This document shows, one piece after another, positions 11,836 to 25,000 of a DNA stretch of 64,000 nucleotides (position 1 is the stretch's first letter; each line of letters begins with the position of its first letter). The notes beneath the pieces are model-generated. The model saw only the letters and a program-made list of their open reading frames with translations. It did no database searches and had not been told where the DNA came from. The stretch is taken from contig JAQGEQ010000064.1 of NCBI GenBank assembly GCA_034620365.1, forward strand, positions 270,155 to 334,154, in the 5' to 3' direction. Source of the DNA: Pegea sp. RAD2-039. Lineage: Eukaryota > Chordata > Thaliacea > Salpida > Salpidae. Both the position numbers and the translations under genes were made by a program.

Positions 11836-14028
11836 AACTTCAGATTATAGAGAAAAGATTTAGATTTAGATTCCTTTTTTTTTGGTATTAAAATCAGTTT
11901 GAATAATTTCAATTTAAAATTTAAACCCATTTGACATTTGACTTAAAGAATTTTTTTAAAGATTAATCTGTAAAAAATTGTGGAGAATTTTAACAGTAAT
12001 TTCAGAACACTGTTGATGTAGACAGTGGTAGTACTAGCCGCCTTTTTTACATTTGAAATTGAAGTTAAAAGCACATGAAACGAAAAAGTAGTTTAGTGCT
12101 TTCACTATTTTCAAAGATTATTTACTTAAAAATGAATTTGTCGAAAGGTTGTGCAAGTTCTTACAAGTATTTATTTTTATTAACAGAACTTTTTTTAAAT
12201 TCATATTTCTATAATCATAGAAAATCCATTCTTTTCAAAGAGCTATAATTTGAAATCTGTATAAAAATCTTTTTTTATTTTTACTAAGATGTCTTCTTCA
12301 ACATGAATTCAACGTTTGTTGTTCAACTTTTTTGTAATTTATGAGAATATCGATAAAAATTGACAGTTTTTATTCAGAACCAACATTTTTAGCTTCAAAA
12401 TTTCAAAGCAAAACAACTGAAAAGTTAAAAGTTATTTTTTAAATTTGATTTAGCAAGTTGCAGAAACTTTATGTGAGTTTTCGTTAATTCATTTCTTTAA
12501 AAAATAATTATTTAAAATTAAGAAATCGTTTAATTTTATTAGCTTGATTTATTATAAATATTTTTACTGGACAATTTATAATTTCTAAACTTTTTTAAAC
12601 TTAGATTGAAAATGTCAAAATTGTCAACTATAGTTTTAATAATAAAATAAAACTGTATTTAAAAGACATCATTTTTAAATAATTATCAAAACATATTTAC
12701 TTAAAAAGTAAATTAATATTCTTATAATTGTTCAAAAAATTTAATTTCTTTCAAGGTTATCAAGGTTTATTTGTTTTTAGTAAACTGAATCACCTCATAT
12801 CTAATTTAATTTCTAAAGACTTTTAGTTTTAAAGATATGTTTTGGCAGGCATCCAAAATACGTTTTTTTTTGCCATCAACTAAACAAATAATTGATAACC
12901 AAATCTTAACTTTTAAATTTTAAAATAGTTTTTAAACTCTTTAACTCTTGAATTTAGTTTTGTTCTATTCTTAACACTATAAAAAATAATGTTTCTGTAT
13001 TTACAGAGTTTAATTTTTATTTGCTTAAAAATTTGACAAATAGATAAAAATATTTTTCAAATTAAACTCTAAAATTAAAACTTGTTTAAACCTTCAAAAA
13101 TTAACCTTTATAATTGTTGAAACGTAAATAATTTGTTGAAGAAAACAACAAAAAAGTTTCTACTTTTTTCCAAATTTCCTTAAATCGATTTGTAGACGAA
13201 AAAATATTCCAGAATTTCGAATTATTTCTATCGATTTTGCTAATATGTGTCAAGGTAACTTTACAGTCTTTACAATCTCTTGGTGGTTTTACTTCACAAA
13301 TAATCAAATTAATAACAAATCTGTGAGTAACTTAAAAAAATTGATTGAATTGAACAACTTTTTAATTCAGAATTTGTTCAGAATTTTAAAGAAAGTTTAT
13401 CAACAATAACAGATGAACAAATAGTTGAAAACGTTAACTTTGTCATACCAACAACATATATTTATCGATTAATATATAAACTGTTCTTACTTTGGTCAAG
13501 AAAAACAACTTTATCTAAACTTTTGTTAATAAAATTTTGTGAGTTTTTCAATTGTAAATTTAGTTAAGAAATCTCTGATTAATAATTTGTTATTATGACT
13601 TTATATGATGCAGATATTCTTTTCAAAAGTCATCTTTTAAATCTTTTTGACTTATAATTTTTTCAGATAAACTTTTTCAAGTCATTTTTCATCAAAATAT
13701 TGATATTAGAAAGTTAATTAATCAGTGACGCTTGTGTTATAGATAATCTGCTAAAATGAAATTTAAAAATCGAAATATTTGATGTTTAGCAACATTTGTT
13801 TAATTCGGAAATTATTTGAACAAATTTTGTAATCTTGAAAAGTATTTCCTAATCCAGAAAAACTGCCGACCAAACTCATAATTTATGCCATTAGTCACTA
13901 ACCTCTGTATGTAAGAAGGTCGTGTTCATTTTCATGTTTTTCTAATTCAAACATTATATGAAAATTTCTTTTATTTTAGTAAACTTTCAATTTTTTTTCT
14001 AAAATTCAGAAACTGAAAAGTTTTGAAA

Positions 14029-15135
14029 ATGTTTGTTAGTGTAACTTACATCTTTATTTTCTGTGTTGGCATGATTGGAAATATCTCTCTACTCATTGTG
14101 TTATGTCGTCAAAACAGAAGCTGGTCATCAACAATGACTTATCTTCTACAATTAACAATCTCTGATCTACTTTTTGTTTCAACATTACCATTCTGGACAG
14201 TAGTTAAGATGAACGGGAGCGATTGGCCATTTGGACTTTTTATGTGCAAATTAGTAGGAACTATTCCCTCATTTAATATGCTTTCGAGTGTATACTTCTT
14301 AACAGCGATCGCAGTCGACCGCTACATTGCTGTGGTCCATTCAAATGGACCTAGTAGACGTTTAAGGTCAAAGCAAGTTGTTAAAATTATCTGTGCTGGA
14401 GTGTGGGTCTTTTCAGCTTTACTTGGTGTGTCTAGAACTCCTTTTATGACGTTAAAACAACCTGAACAATACAACTTAACAGCTTTACAACCAAATACAA
14501 CTTTACAAGATTCAAATTCTACAAGTTTACAATGCCAATTTTTTTTACCACCGGGTCCAAATAAACTCAGTATTTCTGGTTGGTTAGAATTCACAAAAGC
14601 TACCGTCGGGTTTTTTATTCCAGTGATTACTATTAGTTACAGCTACACGAGAATAATTATAACCGTCAGACATAAAACTATGGAAAGTAGTAGTAGAACT
14701 CCTGTCAATAGAGTTACAACTTTAGGAAGTGTTGTGATTTTATTCTTCGTTCTTTGTTGGTTGCCATATAACACTATATTGTTGTACTCAGCTTTTTGTG
14801 GTTGGTGGAAACTCTGTGGAGATTTTGAAGATGAATTTGTCATAAAACTGTTCGAAATTTCAAATTGCATAGCTTGGAGCAACTGTATTATGAATCCTAT
14901 TCTTTACGCGTTTACAACGCCGAGTCTTCGAAAAAACTTTTTCGATTTGTTTAGTTTTAGAAAAAAAACTAAAAAGCCTAAAAAATCGAATGGTAGAACG
15001 CTAAAGACAACAGCTTTAGAAGGAAATGAAACGGAAACGTTAACTATTTGTTCTCAACAACAAAATACTTTTCCGAAATGTTGCATTAACAAGAATCTGG
15101 AACCACAACCAGTAGTAGCGGAAGTTTACTCCTAG
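14029..15135 (+). CDS. Rhodopsin-family peptide-type GPCR B
   Basis: A plasma-membrane receptor of 368 aa from the ATG at 14029 (MFVSVTYIF..). TM1 starts at once, so the extracellular N terminus is nearly absent. The frame is closed upstream by TGA at 14014, so either this ATG is used after a 5'UTR intron or a short N-terminal exon joins at an acceptor such as that ending 14020. Motifs are canonical: LTISDLLFVSTLPFW (TM2), WPFGLFMCK, DRYIAVV (TM3, Asp about residue 97), N-glycosylation sequons NLT, NTT and NST in the loop before QCQFFLP, CWLPYN (TM6) and NPILYAF (TM7). The intracellular tail is long, with a basic cluster RKKTKKPKK and Ser/Thr residues. It shares IPSFNM..S and GWW with GPCR A, which argues for a local duplication. 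Ligand unknown; a somatostatin/opioid/chemokine-like or lineage-specific peptide receptor is likely. Confidence 0.9.
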   Translation: MFVSVTYIFIFCVGMIGNISLLIVLCRQNRSWSSTMTYLLQLTISDLLFVSTLPFWTVVKMNGSDWPFGLFMCKLVGTIPSFNMLSSVYFLTAIAVDRYIAVVHSNGPSRRLRSKQVVKIICAGVWVFSALLGVSRTPFMTLKQPEQYNLTALQPNTTLQDSNSTSLQCQFFLPPGPNKLSISGWLEFTKATVGFFIPVITISYSYTRIIITVRHKTMESSSRTPVNRVTTLGSVVILFFVLCWLPYNTILLYSAFCGWWKLCGDFEDEFVIKLFEISNCIAWSNCIMNPILYAFTTPSLRKNFFDLFSFRKKTKKPKKSNGRTLKTTALEGNETETLTICSQQQNTFPKCCINKNLEPQPVVAEVYS

Positions 15136-18100
15136 AAGGTCTAGATGCTATTATTTGTCATTCATTAAGTAGTATTAAAGTCAAAATAGTCTGATAAATA
15201 TTTCATGATTTCTTGTATACAAAAAACTTTAAGTTTTAATGCGATTTTTTTCATAAATAGTCTTTTAAATTCCAGGTTATTAAGGAGTCATCTGTAACTG
15301 GCGTATAATCAATATTTTAAAAACTTTTGTGTATATCTCAACCATGGTTTGCTTTATTCAGTATCTTATGTAATCAATTGCATATTTAGCTGTAAAATAT
15401 TTATTTCTTGTTTTTATCTTTTACTGAGTTTAATGCAATCTAAGAATTTAGCAAAAAACTACTTTAAAAATTTATATAAAAAACATTTGATGTTTAAAAT
15501 ATTTAAAAAATTTAAATAGTTTGTCAATTTGAATGTCTTTATTTTTACAATTTTACTTATATGTAAATATCTAACTATATTGTTCAAATGATTTGTATAA
15601 TTATTGAAAAAAATTTTTATATCTAATATTTTGATTTTTAATTACTAACACACTTTGATAAAAGAGAAATACTTATAAATAATGTTTTAATAAATATGTA
15701 TTTAGTAATCTTAAATATTGCTTTAATAAAAAACAATATAGTGCACGAATAATAGATATGAATGGTTTTTAAAGCTAAATAAAAAGTTAGTCTCAATGAT
15801 TTTGAGGTAAATTCACTCAAATAACCTAAACTGCTAAATAGAGTTATTTAAAAACTTATTTTACTTATAAAATGAAACTATTGATTATTTTAATTTGAAG
15901 TCTAACACCAAATTGTACTTGAATTTTACAATTTGAATATATTAAACTTTTTAAAGACTTTAAATTGCTGGAATTAAACAGATGATTTCTTGAAAATTTT
16001 TCCATCGAAAATAGAAAAGTTCGTTTTTTATGAAATTCAATATTTGAAGTTAAAGTCTTAATTTGATTAATTTCTGTTTATTAATAACCAACAAAAATTA
16101 AGTTTAAAAAAAACTTTTTTAAGGCACAATTATTGTATAAATTTCTTAAAATTAAGATTTGAAATAAAAATGTAGTTTTTTTCATGTGTTTCAAGTAATT
16201 ATATATATTTTAAAAGTATAAAGTCCTGTTTAAATAAAAGATATTACAAATAATCACTAATTTTGATTTGTATAAAAAAAGATTTTCCAAAACATTTTTA
16301 AATTTAATTAAAAATTTCTTAAAGAACGAAAATATTTTTCAAATAAAAATAAACAGAAAAGATAGGACAAGAAAATATTGATTTTATCGTGGATAGAAAT
16401 TCTTTAACAACTATAAATTGATCTGACTAACGTCATAAAACCCAAAAAAGAATTTAGCCAGAAAAGTCGTTTGGATAAAAGATTTATTTAAGTAATGTTT
16501 TCAGTGTCTCATTTATTACATATTTTGTCAAAGAACCTAATAATACATCGACATAAAAACGGATATTTAAAGTCACTTTTCACTTTTTTAGCAACAGTAA
16601 ATTTTCTTATAGCTTTTAACGATTTAAAGGAACTTTTTGAAAATTTAATGTTTTCTTTTAAATTGACTTTAATACAAACTTAAAAAGGAAATTAATTTTG
16701 TATGGTTTTTTAAAACGCTATAAAAGTTAGATGATTACCTTAAAAGTGAAGTATCATTTGCATTTAGCTAAAAGATATTTTAGATATAAAAACAAGTTGG
16801 CTGTACAAACTCAAGAAATCCATCATCAAACTTAAATCAATCCTACAAATTCAAATAGTCATCAGGTTTTGTTTAAAACTTATATGTAACAACAACTTTG
16901 ATAAATTATTTACTCTTTCAAATCTTTTTTGTGTTTCCGACAAAGAAAATAATCAATGAACAAGATATGGAATTTGAATATATTTGTTTACATTTCAACA
17001 ATTGTGAAATTTCTTATTTATAAATATTATAAACAATTTTATTTCTTTATTTATCAACATTTGAAATTTTAAGTAAACATTCAACCTTTTCTTGCAAAGT
17101 GAAAAATAAATTTCAGAAATTGGCAAAGATTTTTTTTCATTTGTTGGCGGTTTTATAATCTTTAAAAGAAGCCCAAAGTATCTTTCAAGTCAAAGAATAA
17201 AAATTTTAAAAGTGTCTTCCTTGTAATTTTTATCCTTTTGGCTAAAATGATGAATAATTGAAGATAATTTCTTTAGTAGTTTTATTCAAATTAAACTGAA
17301 AATTACTAATTTCCTATTTTTGAGAAATTCTGGTTTACCATCCAAATTAAATAAATTCAAAGTTCGTTTAACTCTACATGAAAACAATCATGAATTTATA
17401 AGATTGTTGCGATTGTTTTCAAACTAAATTATTTTATTAACACTGATAGTTTAAATTAAATATAAAAACTTATATTTTGTTTATATAATATATTATAAAA
17501 ATTATTATTATTTAATTTTTAAGTTTAAAAATTTTCTAACCACTTGTATTTATTCCATTTAGGAAATGGAAAACATTAAAAATTTAAACCCTTGTGAAAA
17601 GATATTATAAATAAATAAAATATTTAGAGCATTTGTAATGAATAAAATAGAAAATTTATATTTTTAAATTTAACAAAGCATACTTGAAAACACACAAAAA
17701 CTTTTTAAATAATAATTATAAATATTTCATTAGAATCTGGTTAAAACTTAAGAAAAACAATCTTTTTATCTATTTTAATCTGTGTAAAAAAACTTACATA
17801 AGAGTTTTTTTTTACAACATTTTGTATAAAATATTTTATGTTAAGTTTTTCAAGTCTAGAAAATCATTTTATTGTAAAATCATCTTTAAGAAAGTCATTT
17901 TTGGATTTTCTTCTTTATTATATATAATTACTTCAACTTAAAAGCTAAATTTTCAATAAACTTTAATTAAAAGTCACCTTTTTTGAGATATTTAATTTTT
18001 AAATTAATTTTTATAGAATTTTTAATCAAATGTAATTTGATAAATACAACTTATTTGTTTGGGTTTTATAACAAATAAGAAAGAACCGTTTTTAAAAGGT

Positions 18101-19607
18101 TAAAAGAAATTAAGTTTGAGTCAGAAAAAAAAATCTTAGGTAGAAAACGGTTTTAGAGATTTGATAAAATTAAATACACATTTAGTATTTATTTAAGAAT
18201 TGTCTTTATATTCAAAAATTGCTGAATTTTCATACAAATTTGATATTAAGAATTTAGTCAACTTTCATTTCGTTAAAAAGTTGCCAACAGGTAAAGAAAA
18301 AAGTAACTACAATTTAGCCTTTGAAGAACAGTTATCTTAAAGTATTTCTTTAATTGATAATATAGTATTACGAATCGATAGTTAAAGGTTTTTAAAATAT
18401 AAAGCTTTCAGTATAAAACAAAATTGGCAAAAGTTTTGACGTTTAAGTGAGCCAAAAAAGACTTATTTTTATTTTAAGATGTACTCGTACAATTTAACTT
18501 TTAAAAACATAAAATTTTTATTAAATATTTTTTTAGGTTTATTTCTATATTTAATCTTAAATCAAATGTTCTAAATTATTTTGAAAAAAGCGCTTTAGCA
18601 AAATGTTTATTTGTTTGAGATACTTAATATTAAAATTATATTACAAAGATTACAAAATATATATATAAAAAGGTTTTAACTTTTGTCAGACTATTTAAAC
18701 ACAAAAATGAGTTTATATATTTAAATATAAATATTATTTGTATAATTATTTATATAATCATATACTTTGAACAAACAGTTTTTTTTGTAGGAACAACTGA
18801 ATTTTTTATTTTCTCAAATTTTTATTTTGCAAGACTGAATTAGGGCAAATTAATTAACATAGAACCAATTTAAACCACTGGGCAATGACAGATGTAATTC
18901 AAGGAAAGTAATTCTAAAGTATATATACATAAAAGGCAAAAACTTTACAAGTAATGACTTAATTAATGTCATGTTTGAGTTACTCTGTGAGGTTTTCAAG
19001 AAGTATAAAAGTTTGTTTCTTAAAACTTTGTTTCGTTTTGACATTTTTTTTACCTGTCAATATTCAATGCGTCAGAATTTTTTATTAAAAATTAAACAAG
19101 AGGTTGCCTGAGGACAATTTTACAAAATTAGATTATTTTTGCTTTCGTATAAAATTTAATTTTCCGTAATAAGAAAATAATCTTAACGTAATGAAAATAT
19201 TCTTTTATAAAATTATTCTTGATATATTTTGTTTGATGCTAACTTATTTAATCCAAATTTCTTTCCATTTCAAATTATTTTATTCTTAAATCAAATCAAA
19301 GTATTATTTTTATGAATTTCTATATTTGTTAGAAGTAAAAATGTGATGTATAAATGGTGGGTGACATTTAAAAGCCAGCTACCTTATTAGAAAAAAGGTT
19401 TGGGAAGTTTAAATTCAATTTAGCATTAAAACTTTAGGAAGTTTATGAGTTTTGAATTGAAGTTCCTTAATTTTTTCCAAGTATTATTATCGAGTTATTT
19501 CTAATTACAACTTTCGATTTAGATTCGATTAGAGCTTTTTCGGATTTCTTAATTCGGATTTAAGATTATTTTTATAGAACTGCAACATGTTTATCAAATT
19601 CAATATT
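15136..19607. other. A+T-rich intergenic DNA
   Basis: No exon with recognisable homology was found. A 64-codon ATG frame at 18850-19044 (minus, starting MSKRNKVLRNK) is intact but has no motif, and its composition fits chance in this base mix. The 85-codon frame at 17684-17941 is Lys/Asn/Phe-rich and also not credible. Confidence 0.4.
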
Positions 19608-20110
19608 ATTTATTTATTACAATAAACGTGAAGGAGGGTACCTGGAGAAAGCACCTCTCACTAACACATTCTCACAAATAACATCTATTAAGTCAAAAAT
19701 ATAGAAAGCAAAAGATGTAACACATGGTATTTCAGTAGTCCTCAAAACATATAACAGTGAACAATTACATAGAATTTTAATTTTATAAAAACAATCACAG
19801 TTTAGAAATGACAATTGTTGTAATATTATAACGCTTCAACTTCTGCTTGAACAACGTGAGTGATTCTGACATGACAATGTCTGATGGCAGCTGGTTCCAT
19901 TTACTAATTGTGCGGTATGAGAAACAATTCGCTCTGATTAATGTACCAGGTGATATAGGCTTATTAAGATGTAATGTGTGTCGTCTGAGCTGATATAACT
20001 TGAGGGAAGGACTAATGGAAAAGAAATCATCAATATCATATATATATTTAAAGCATTCTTTTTTTTCTTCAAAAACTATTTGAGCTTAACTTCTAACAAA
20101 TTAAATCTTG
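19608..20110 (-). mobile_element. CR1/L2-like LINE, C-terminal end of ORF2 plus 3'UTR
   Basis: Read on the minus strand, about 20085 to 19795 encodes the end of a non-LTR retrotransposon ORF2. It includes [20 protein letters not shown], then [16 protein letters not shown], then LFKQKLKRYN and a stop. The WNxLPxxIV..SxxxFKxxL pattern is typical of the C terminus of CR1/L2/Jockey-type elements. A 3'UTR with GAGAGGTGCTTTCTCC follows, ending in an A/T tail. The frame is open for about 90 codons, which suggests a fairly recent insertion. The rest of the element is missing (5' truncation). Confidence 0.8.
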
Positions 20111-20789
20111 ATAAGTCTTTCTAGTATACTTTGATAAAATTACAATTGTTAGCACTTCAAGTCGATAGTTATAAACGCTTTATACTTTTTTATAATAGTA
20201 ATTAACAGTTTTCAAGCCAAATAACAAGATTAAAATCAGTTGTTTGTCTTTTATTTAACAGATTTGTATCTTTATAGTTGTGTTTATTACTAGCTGATAG
20301 TTTATTTAGTAAAAATACATTTATATAATTTCGTTTTTAAACTAATTCATCTAAAATTTTAACTTCAAAAAGTTGTTCAGGTAAAATACCATCTAAAAAA
20401 TGACATGTATAAAAATAAAAACCTCAAAACTTAGCTTACTTTGATGGTTATATTGAAATTTAAATCAACAAAATATATCATCTAAATATAAACTTTTTAT
20501 AAAATATCCACATATTTATTAATATTTTATTTTAAAACATTTCAAGAACAGTGTTTTTTCAATGAAATATTCACATTTTGTGTAACTCGCTGCTTTTAGA
20601 TATAATTGAGGCTTTTAGCTTTTGTTTGACCTTAGAAACAACAATACTTTGTCAATTAGTGCCATGAAAACCTTTAGATTCTTAAAATAAGGAATTTTTG
20701 TTCTGCGTTTCTACTTTGAATTTGATAGAAATATTTATAAACAAACTAACAATTTGTCTTTAAACTCCTTTAGTTCTGATTTTACAAAA
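20111..20789. other. A+T-rich DNA between LINE and SINE copies
   Basis: No exon, repeat or RNA gene could be supported here. Confidence 0.4.
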
Positions 20790-21003
20790 AAACTTCTAGA
20801 AGACGCAAAACTCTAAGTTGAAGCCTCGTAGGCAGCTTGTCTCTGTACTCAGTGACGCCAGCTGGGTGCAGCTGCATCAGTCCTTCTGTTCCGCTGCATA
20901 CCTTGTTGGCGTGGAATCCTGCTGCATGGGCAACAACTGGATCTTCATAATTTCTGTCCTGGCTTACAGCTTGGTCGTTCTCGGCTGGAGCAGATCAATA
21001 AAA
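20790..21003 (+). repeat. SINE body copy (head lost)
   Basis: Starts ACTTCTAGAAGACGCAAAAC and closely follows the copy at 867-1085, with few substitutions. It ends with GGAGCAGATCAATAAA. The tRNA-like head is absent. The open frame running through it is not a gene. Confidence 0.75.
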
Positions 21004-21821
21004 TAATTACTGGTTGTTTTTGTAATTTTTGTGGTCTGCATTTTATTTATCTTCTTTGAAAATATTAACTATAGTTAAAATATTTAGTAAAATGTGATTA
21101 TGCAAACAATTAAACAAATATTTATTTAGTGATATATTACCAACTGCTGATGTACAATAAATGATTTACTAATAATGAAACAAAACAAAAGATATCTCAA
21201 AATATTCAATCGTTTGTCAGATTGTTTTTTACACCTTTGGTTTTTAGTTCTTATTTTATTGAATTGTTGTTTTAAATTTATAATTATAATTATAATTATG
21301 TAAATATTTGTAAATTTTCTTATTCTATTTCAAAAAACTTATTTTTCATCATTATTTTTTTGTTAGAGTTTGAACATTTTAAAAGCTATCTGTGATTAAT
21401 GTGTGGTCTTATAAAACTAAAATTTAAATTCCACAATTTCATAAAATTGAAATAAATAAACTTTTTGATCGGATAAAAACTATTTCATTGACTACTTCAA
21501 TCTTAAAAACCAATTTTTTAGTTGCTTACCTTCAAAATTATCTTCAAATTATTTAACTTTTAGGAATTTTATTTGTAGAATTTTTTAAATTGTATTTTAG
21601 TGGAACAAAATATTGTATCAAATTCTCGCTGAATATTTCAATATTTTAGAAAACTTCTCCAAAAGCAAATTTCTGTTTAATATCAGATTGACTCTACAAT
21701 CTGTTTGTAATTTTTATCTGTAATCTTACCTATCACTGTGTCCCAAGTGTTCATCTTATTTATGCTGAAATTTGATTTGTATATACAAACTTTATTTTAC
21801 CCGACTATCACATTCTATAGT
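21004..21821. other. A+T-rich intergenic DNA
   Basis: No exon, repeat or RNA gene could be supported here. Confidence 0.4.
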
Positions 21822-21985
21822 AGACTAGCCGGCGTCGCAGGAGTTGTCAGAACGACACTGAGTACAGAGACAAGCTGTCTACGAGGTTCCAACTCTGATT
21901 TTATATTTGGAGTTTTCTAGAAGTGTTGTCATTAACCAGACTAACAGGGACCTTCTACCCGGGTTTTTATGGACTTTTCTTGTCG
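21822..21985 (-). repeat. SINE central fragment upstream of the acyl-CoA synthetase
   Basis: Minus-strand copy containing the central part of the family: GGCGTCGCAGGAGTTGTC, then CAGAACGACACTGAGTACAG, then TCATTAACCAGACTAACAGG. It ends only about 65 bp before the start codon at 22049, so the promoter or 5'UTR of that gene overlaps or abuts a mobile element. This copy preserves the uninterrupted sequence across the site where a LINE is inserted in the copy at 23570. Confidence 0.7.
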
Positions 21986-22048
21986 CATAAACAAATAAAT
22001 ATAAAACTTTATCTTCAGATTATAAGGTTGTGTTTTTAAGAGCTAAAA

Positions 22049-25000
22049 ATGATAATCAAAAGTAACTTTCCGAAGCTATATATTCCACAAGTCAATTTCG
22101 CCAAGTTTATGCTTGATAGAATAAAATCACACAAAGAAAAAAAAGCAATTGTAAGTTTTGACGTTTAGAGTTTTACTAAAAAATTTAAATGATTGAATTT
22201 TAAACTAATTTATTTTCAAAATTTGAAATATTTTTAACATTGAAAAATTCAATTTCTATTAGTGATGATTTAATAAAAATATTATTTCTCATTTAATTTA
22301 TAGATATCAGCAGATGATTCAATTACATTTACATATGATGAGTTATTTCATGAAATTATCAACATTTGTGAGGTTTTTAAATCATTAAAAGTTTCAAAAG
22401 ATGACTTCATCTGCTTTTGCTTGCCAAATATTCCTCAGTTTGTTTCTTTATTCTTAGCAACAGCTTGTTGCGGGGCAACAGTGTCAACTTGTAACCCTCT
22501 TTATACTGAAGGTTGCTTATATTCAAACTTACTGAATTTTGAATAATTTTTAAAGTTTAATTTATAATGAGCTATTCTAAATATTTAATTAATTCTTTTA
22601 ACAGCTTTGAAAGAACTCTATTAACTATTTTAAACTAGCTTACTTAGTATTTCATAATTAAAATGTTTATCTTATTTAAAGATGAAATCAGAAGACAACT
22701 GATTACGTCAAGATCTTCTATTGTTTTTGTTGTTCCTCAAAATGCTGAGCTTATCAAAACAGCTTCAAAGAAATTATCGTTTATAAAAGTAATTATTTTT
22801 TTATTTTTTTGAGATAATTAAAAATTATTTCAAATTCTGAAAATGTACCAAAAGTACAAGATATTTGTCAACGTTAGTACTTGATATATTCTTCAAATTA
22901 TTATATTTAATGATTTATAAAAAGAAATTAATTTAATTGGAAGTAATTTTGAAGAGGTAAAGTAAACCGGATTATATATAGAACATCTTTATTTTTATTA
23001 GTTTAGTTTTGTGTAGCTTTTGTATAAACTTCTATTTATTTAACTTGTTTAATTTCTCATTAAAATACAGAAGTAGAAACTTTTAAAAAAAGATTTATTA
23101 ATTTATTTCAGAAAATTATTGTTGTTGGAGATAAAGAAGGTTTCTTAACTTTACAATTTCTTTTAAAAAATTCAAAAAAATCGAAAACTTTGGATATTAT
23201 TGACGTTGATGTTTATAAACAATGTTTAGCTTTACCATACTCTAGTGGCACTACAGGCACACCTAAAGGTGTAGCTCTAAGTCATTATAATTTTGTATCT
23301 ACAATTTTGATAAGCAGGTAATTGCTTTTAACAAGTATAAATTGGAAGTTTGTTATTTCTTCACTAAGATTAAACTGGCCGAGAACGTCCAATGATGTTG
23401 AATATCTTGTTCTTCCTGTTTTTCACATTTATGGGATGATCAGAGCTTTTTCTGTACTTGACCAAGGTTCGACACTAATTTTGCAGCAAAGGTTTTCATT
23501 GGATGATTTTGGAAGCGCTGTAGAGACATATAAGGTTGTAGGATCTTTCTAATTGTATTTTAAGTCTGATAAAACTATCTAGAACGACACTGATTACAAA
23601 CTGCCTACGAGGCTCCAACTCCGGCTTTAAATTTAGAATTTTGCGTTTCTTATAGTATTGTCATTATTTATTTAATTTATTTATTTTATCTAACGCGAAG
23701 GAGGGTACCTGAAGAGAGCACCTCTCGCTAACACATTCTCACAAATAACATCTATTAAGTCAAAAATATATAAAGTAAAAGATGTAACACATGGCATTTC
23801 AGTAGTCCTCAAAGCATATAACAGTAAACAATTACATAGAATGTTAATAATATAAAAATCAGTTTAGAAATGACAATGTTGGCAATATTATAACGGTTCA
23901 ACTTCTGCTTGAACAACGCGAGTGATTCTGACATGACAATGTCTGATGGCAGCTGGTTCCATTTACTAATTGTGCAGTATGAGAAAAATTTGCTCTGATT
24001 AATGTACCAGGTGATATGGGCTTATTAAGATGTAATGTGTGTCGTCTGAGTTGATATAACTTGAGGGAAGGGATTAACCAGAAGGCCTTTCTACCCTGGT
24101 TTTTATGGACTTCGTTGTCGCAAAATATGTGTCCACCTGGGCTCGAACCCGGGACCTTTCGCGTAATAGGTGGTTGTGATAACCGTTACACTACGGAGAT
24201 AGACTTTGACTCGACTAGTTACAACAAATTTACAATATTTGAAGGTGACTATCGCACCATTAGTACCACCAATGTTACTTCAATTATCCAAAAACGATCT
24301 GATGAAGAAATATGAGATGAAATCTCTGAAAGAACTATTTGTAGCAGCAGCACCAGTTCCAGTTACATTAGTGAAGTCAGTTACACGTTCCTACAAATGT
24401 CTAATAAACCAAGGTGCCGTTTGCTTCAACTATTTCGTTTATATCATCTGCAACTTGTAAATAGGCTGGGGTATGACGGAAACCACTGGACTTTCAGTTC
24501 TTGTATCTTTAATGGGAATGAAAATGGCTTCAGACGCGGGAAGTATTCTTTGCTCGATGCATGAAGCAAAAGTAAATTTTTATCGTGTTTCAAATGAATA
24601 AGTTCAAATCGTCACCGAAGATTCGCGCTTGATAGCGCCATCTACCAAATTCGCGCAGAAAGTATTTCCTCCAAAATGCACTACTTTGTTTTGCTTCGAA
24701 AAAAATCAAAAAGGAAATCAACCAAAAGATCTACAAAAGATGCCACTGTCCCAGGTCACTGTCCCAGGTCACTGTCCCAGGTCACTGTCCTAGGTCACTG
24801 TCCTAGGTCACTGTCCCAGGTCACTGTCCTAAGTCACTGTCCCAGGTCACTGTCCTAGGTCACTGTCCCAGGTCACTGTCCCAGGTCACTGTCCCAGGTC
24901 ACTGTCCTAGGTCACTGTCCTAGGTCACTGTCCCAGGTCACTGTCCTAAGTCACTGTCCCAGGTCACTGTCCTAGGTCACTGTCCCAGGTCACTGTCCTA

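Larger units (their letters stand above)
6015..14020. other. Long A+T-rich interval between the two GPCRs
   Basis: About 8 kb without a supportable exon. Short open frames (6473-6685, 10933-11151, 13101-13307) lack domain motifs and have low-complexity composition. Two degraded LINE 3' ends lie inside, at 8132 and 11772. The right end must contain the promoter of the plus-strand GPCR, and perhaps a 5' exon ending near GTAAGA at 13912. Confidence 0.4.
23570..24207 (-). mobile_element. SINE in intron 5 of the synthetase, split by a nested LINE
   Basis: The minus-strand SINE begins with its tRNA-like head at about 24201 and runs left through AAAGGCCTTCTGGTTAA to 24073. It is then interrupted by a LINE and resumes at 23655, running to about 23577. 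The uninterrupted copy at 21822-21985 reads TCATTAACCAGAC across this junction, which places the insertion point within TCATTAACC. The SINE is therefore older than the LINE. Confidence 0.75.

Noticed and set aside
14322..14882. Two minus-strand open frames opposite GPCR B
   Set aside because: Antisense shadows of a clear receptor exon.
17684..17941. An 85-codon plus-strand frame
   Set aside because: Composed almost only of Lys, Asn, Phe, Tyr and Ile as dictated by base composition.
18850..19044. A 64-codon ATG frame on the minus strand
   Set aside because: No motif, no splice context and a Lys/Leu/Phe-rich composition expected in A+T-rich DNA; kept only as a remark.
24127..24201. A functional tRNA-Val gene
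   Set aside because: A and B boxes and T arm are good, but the acceptor and anticodon stems are largely unpaired and the loop would carry a non-Val anticodon; it is a SINE head.
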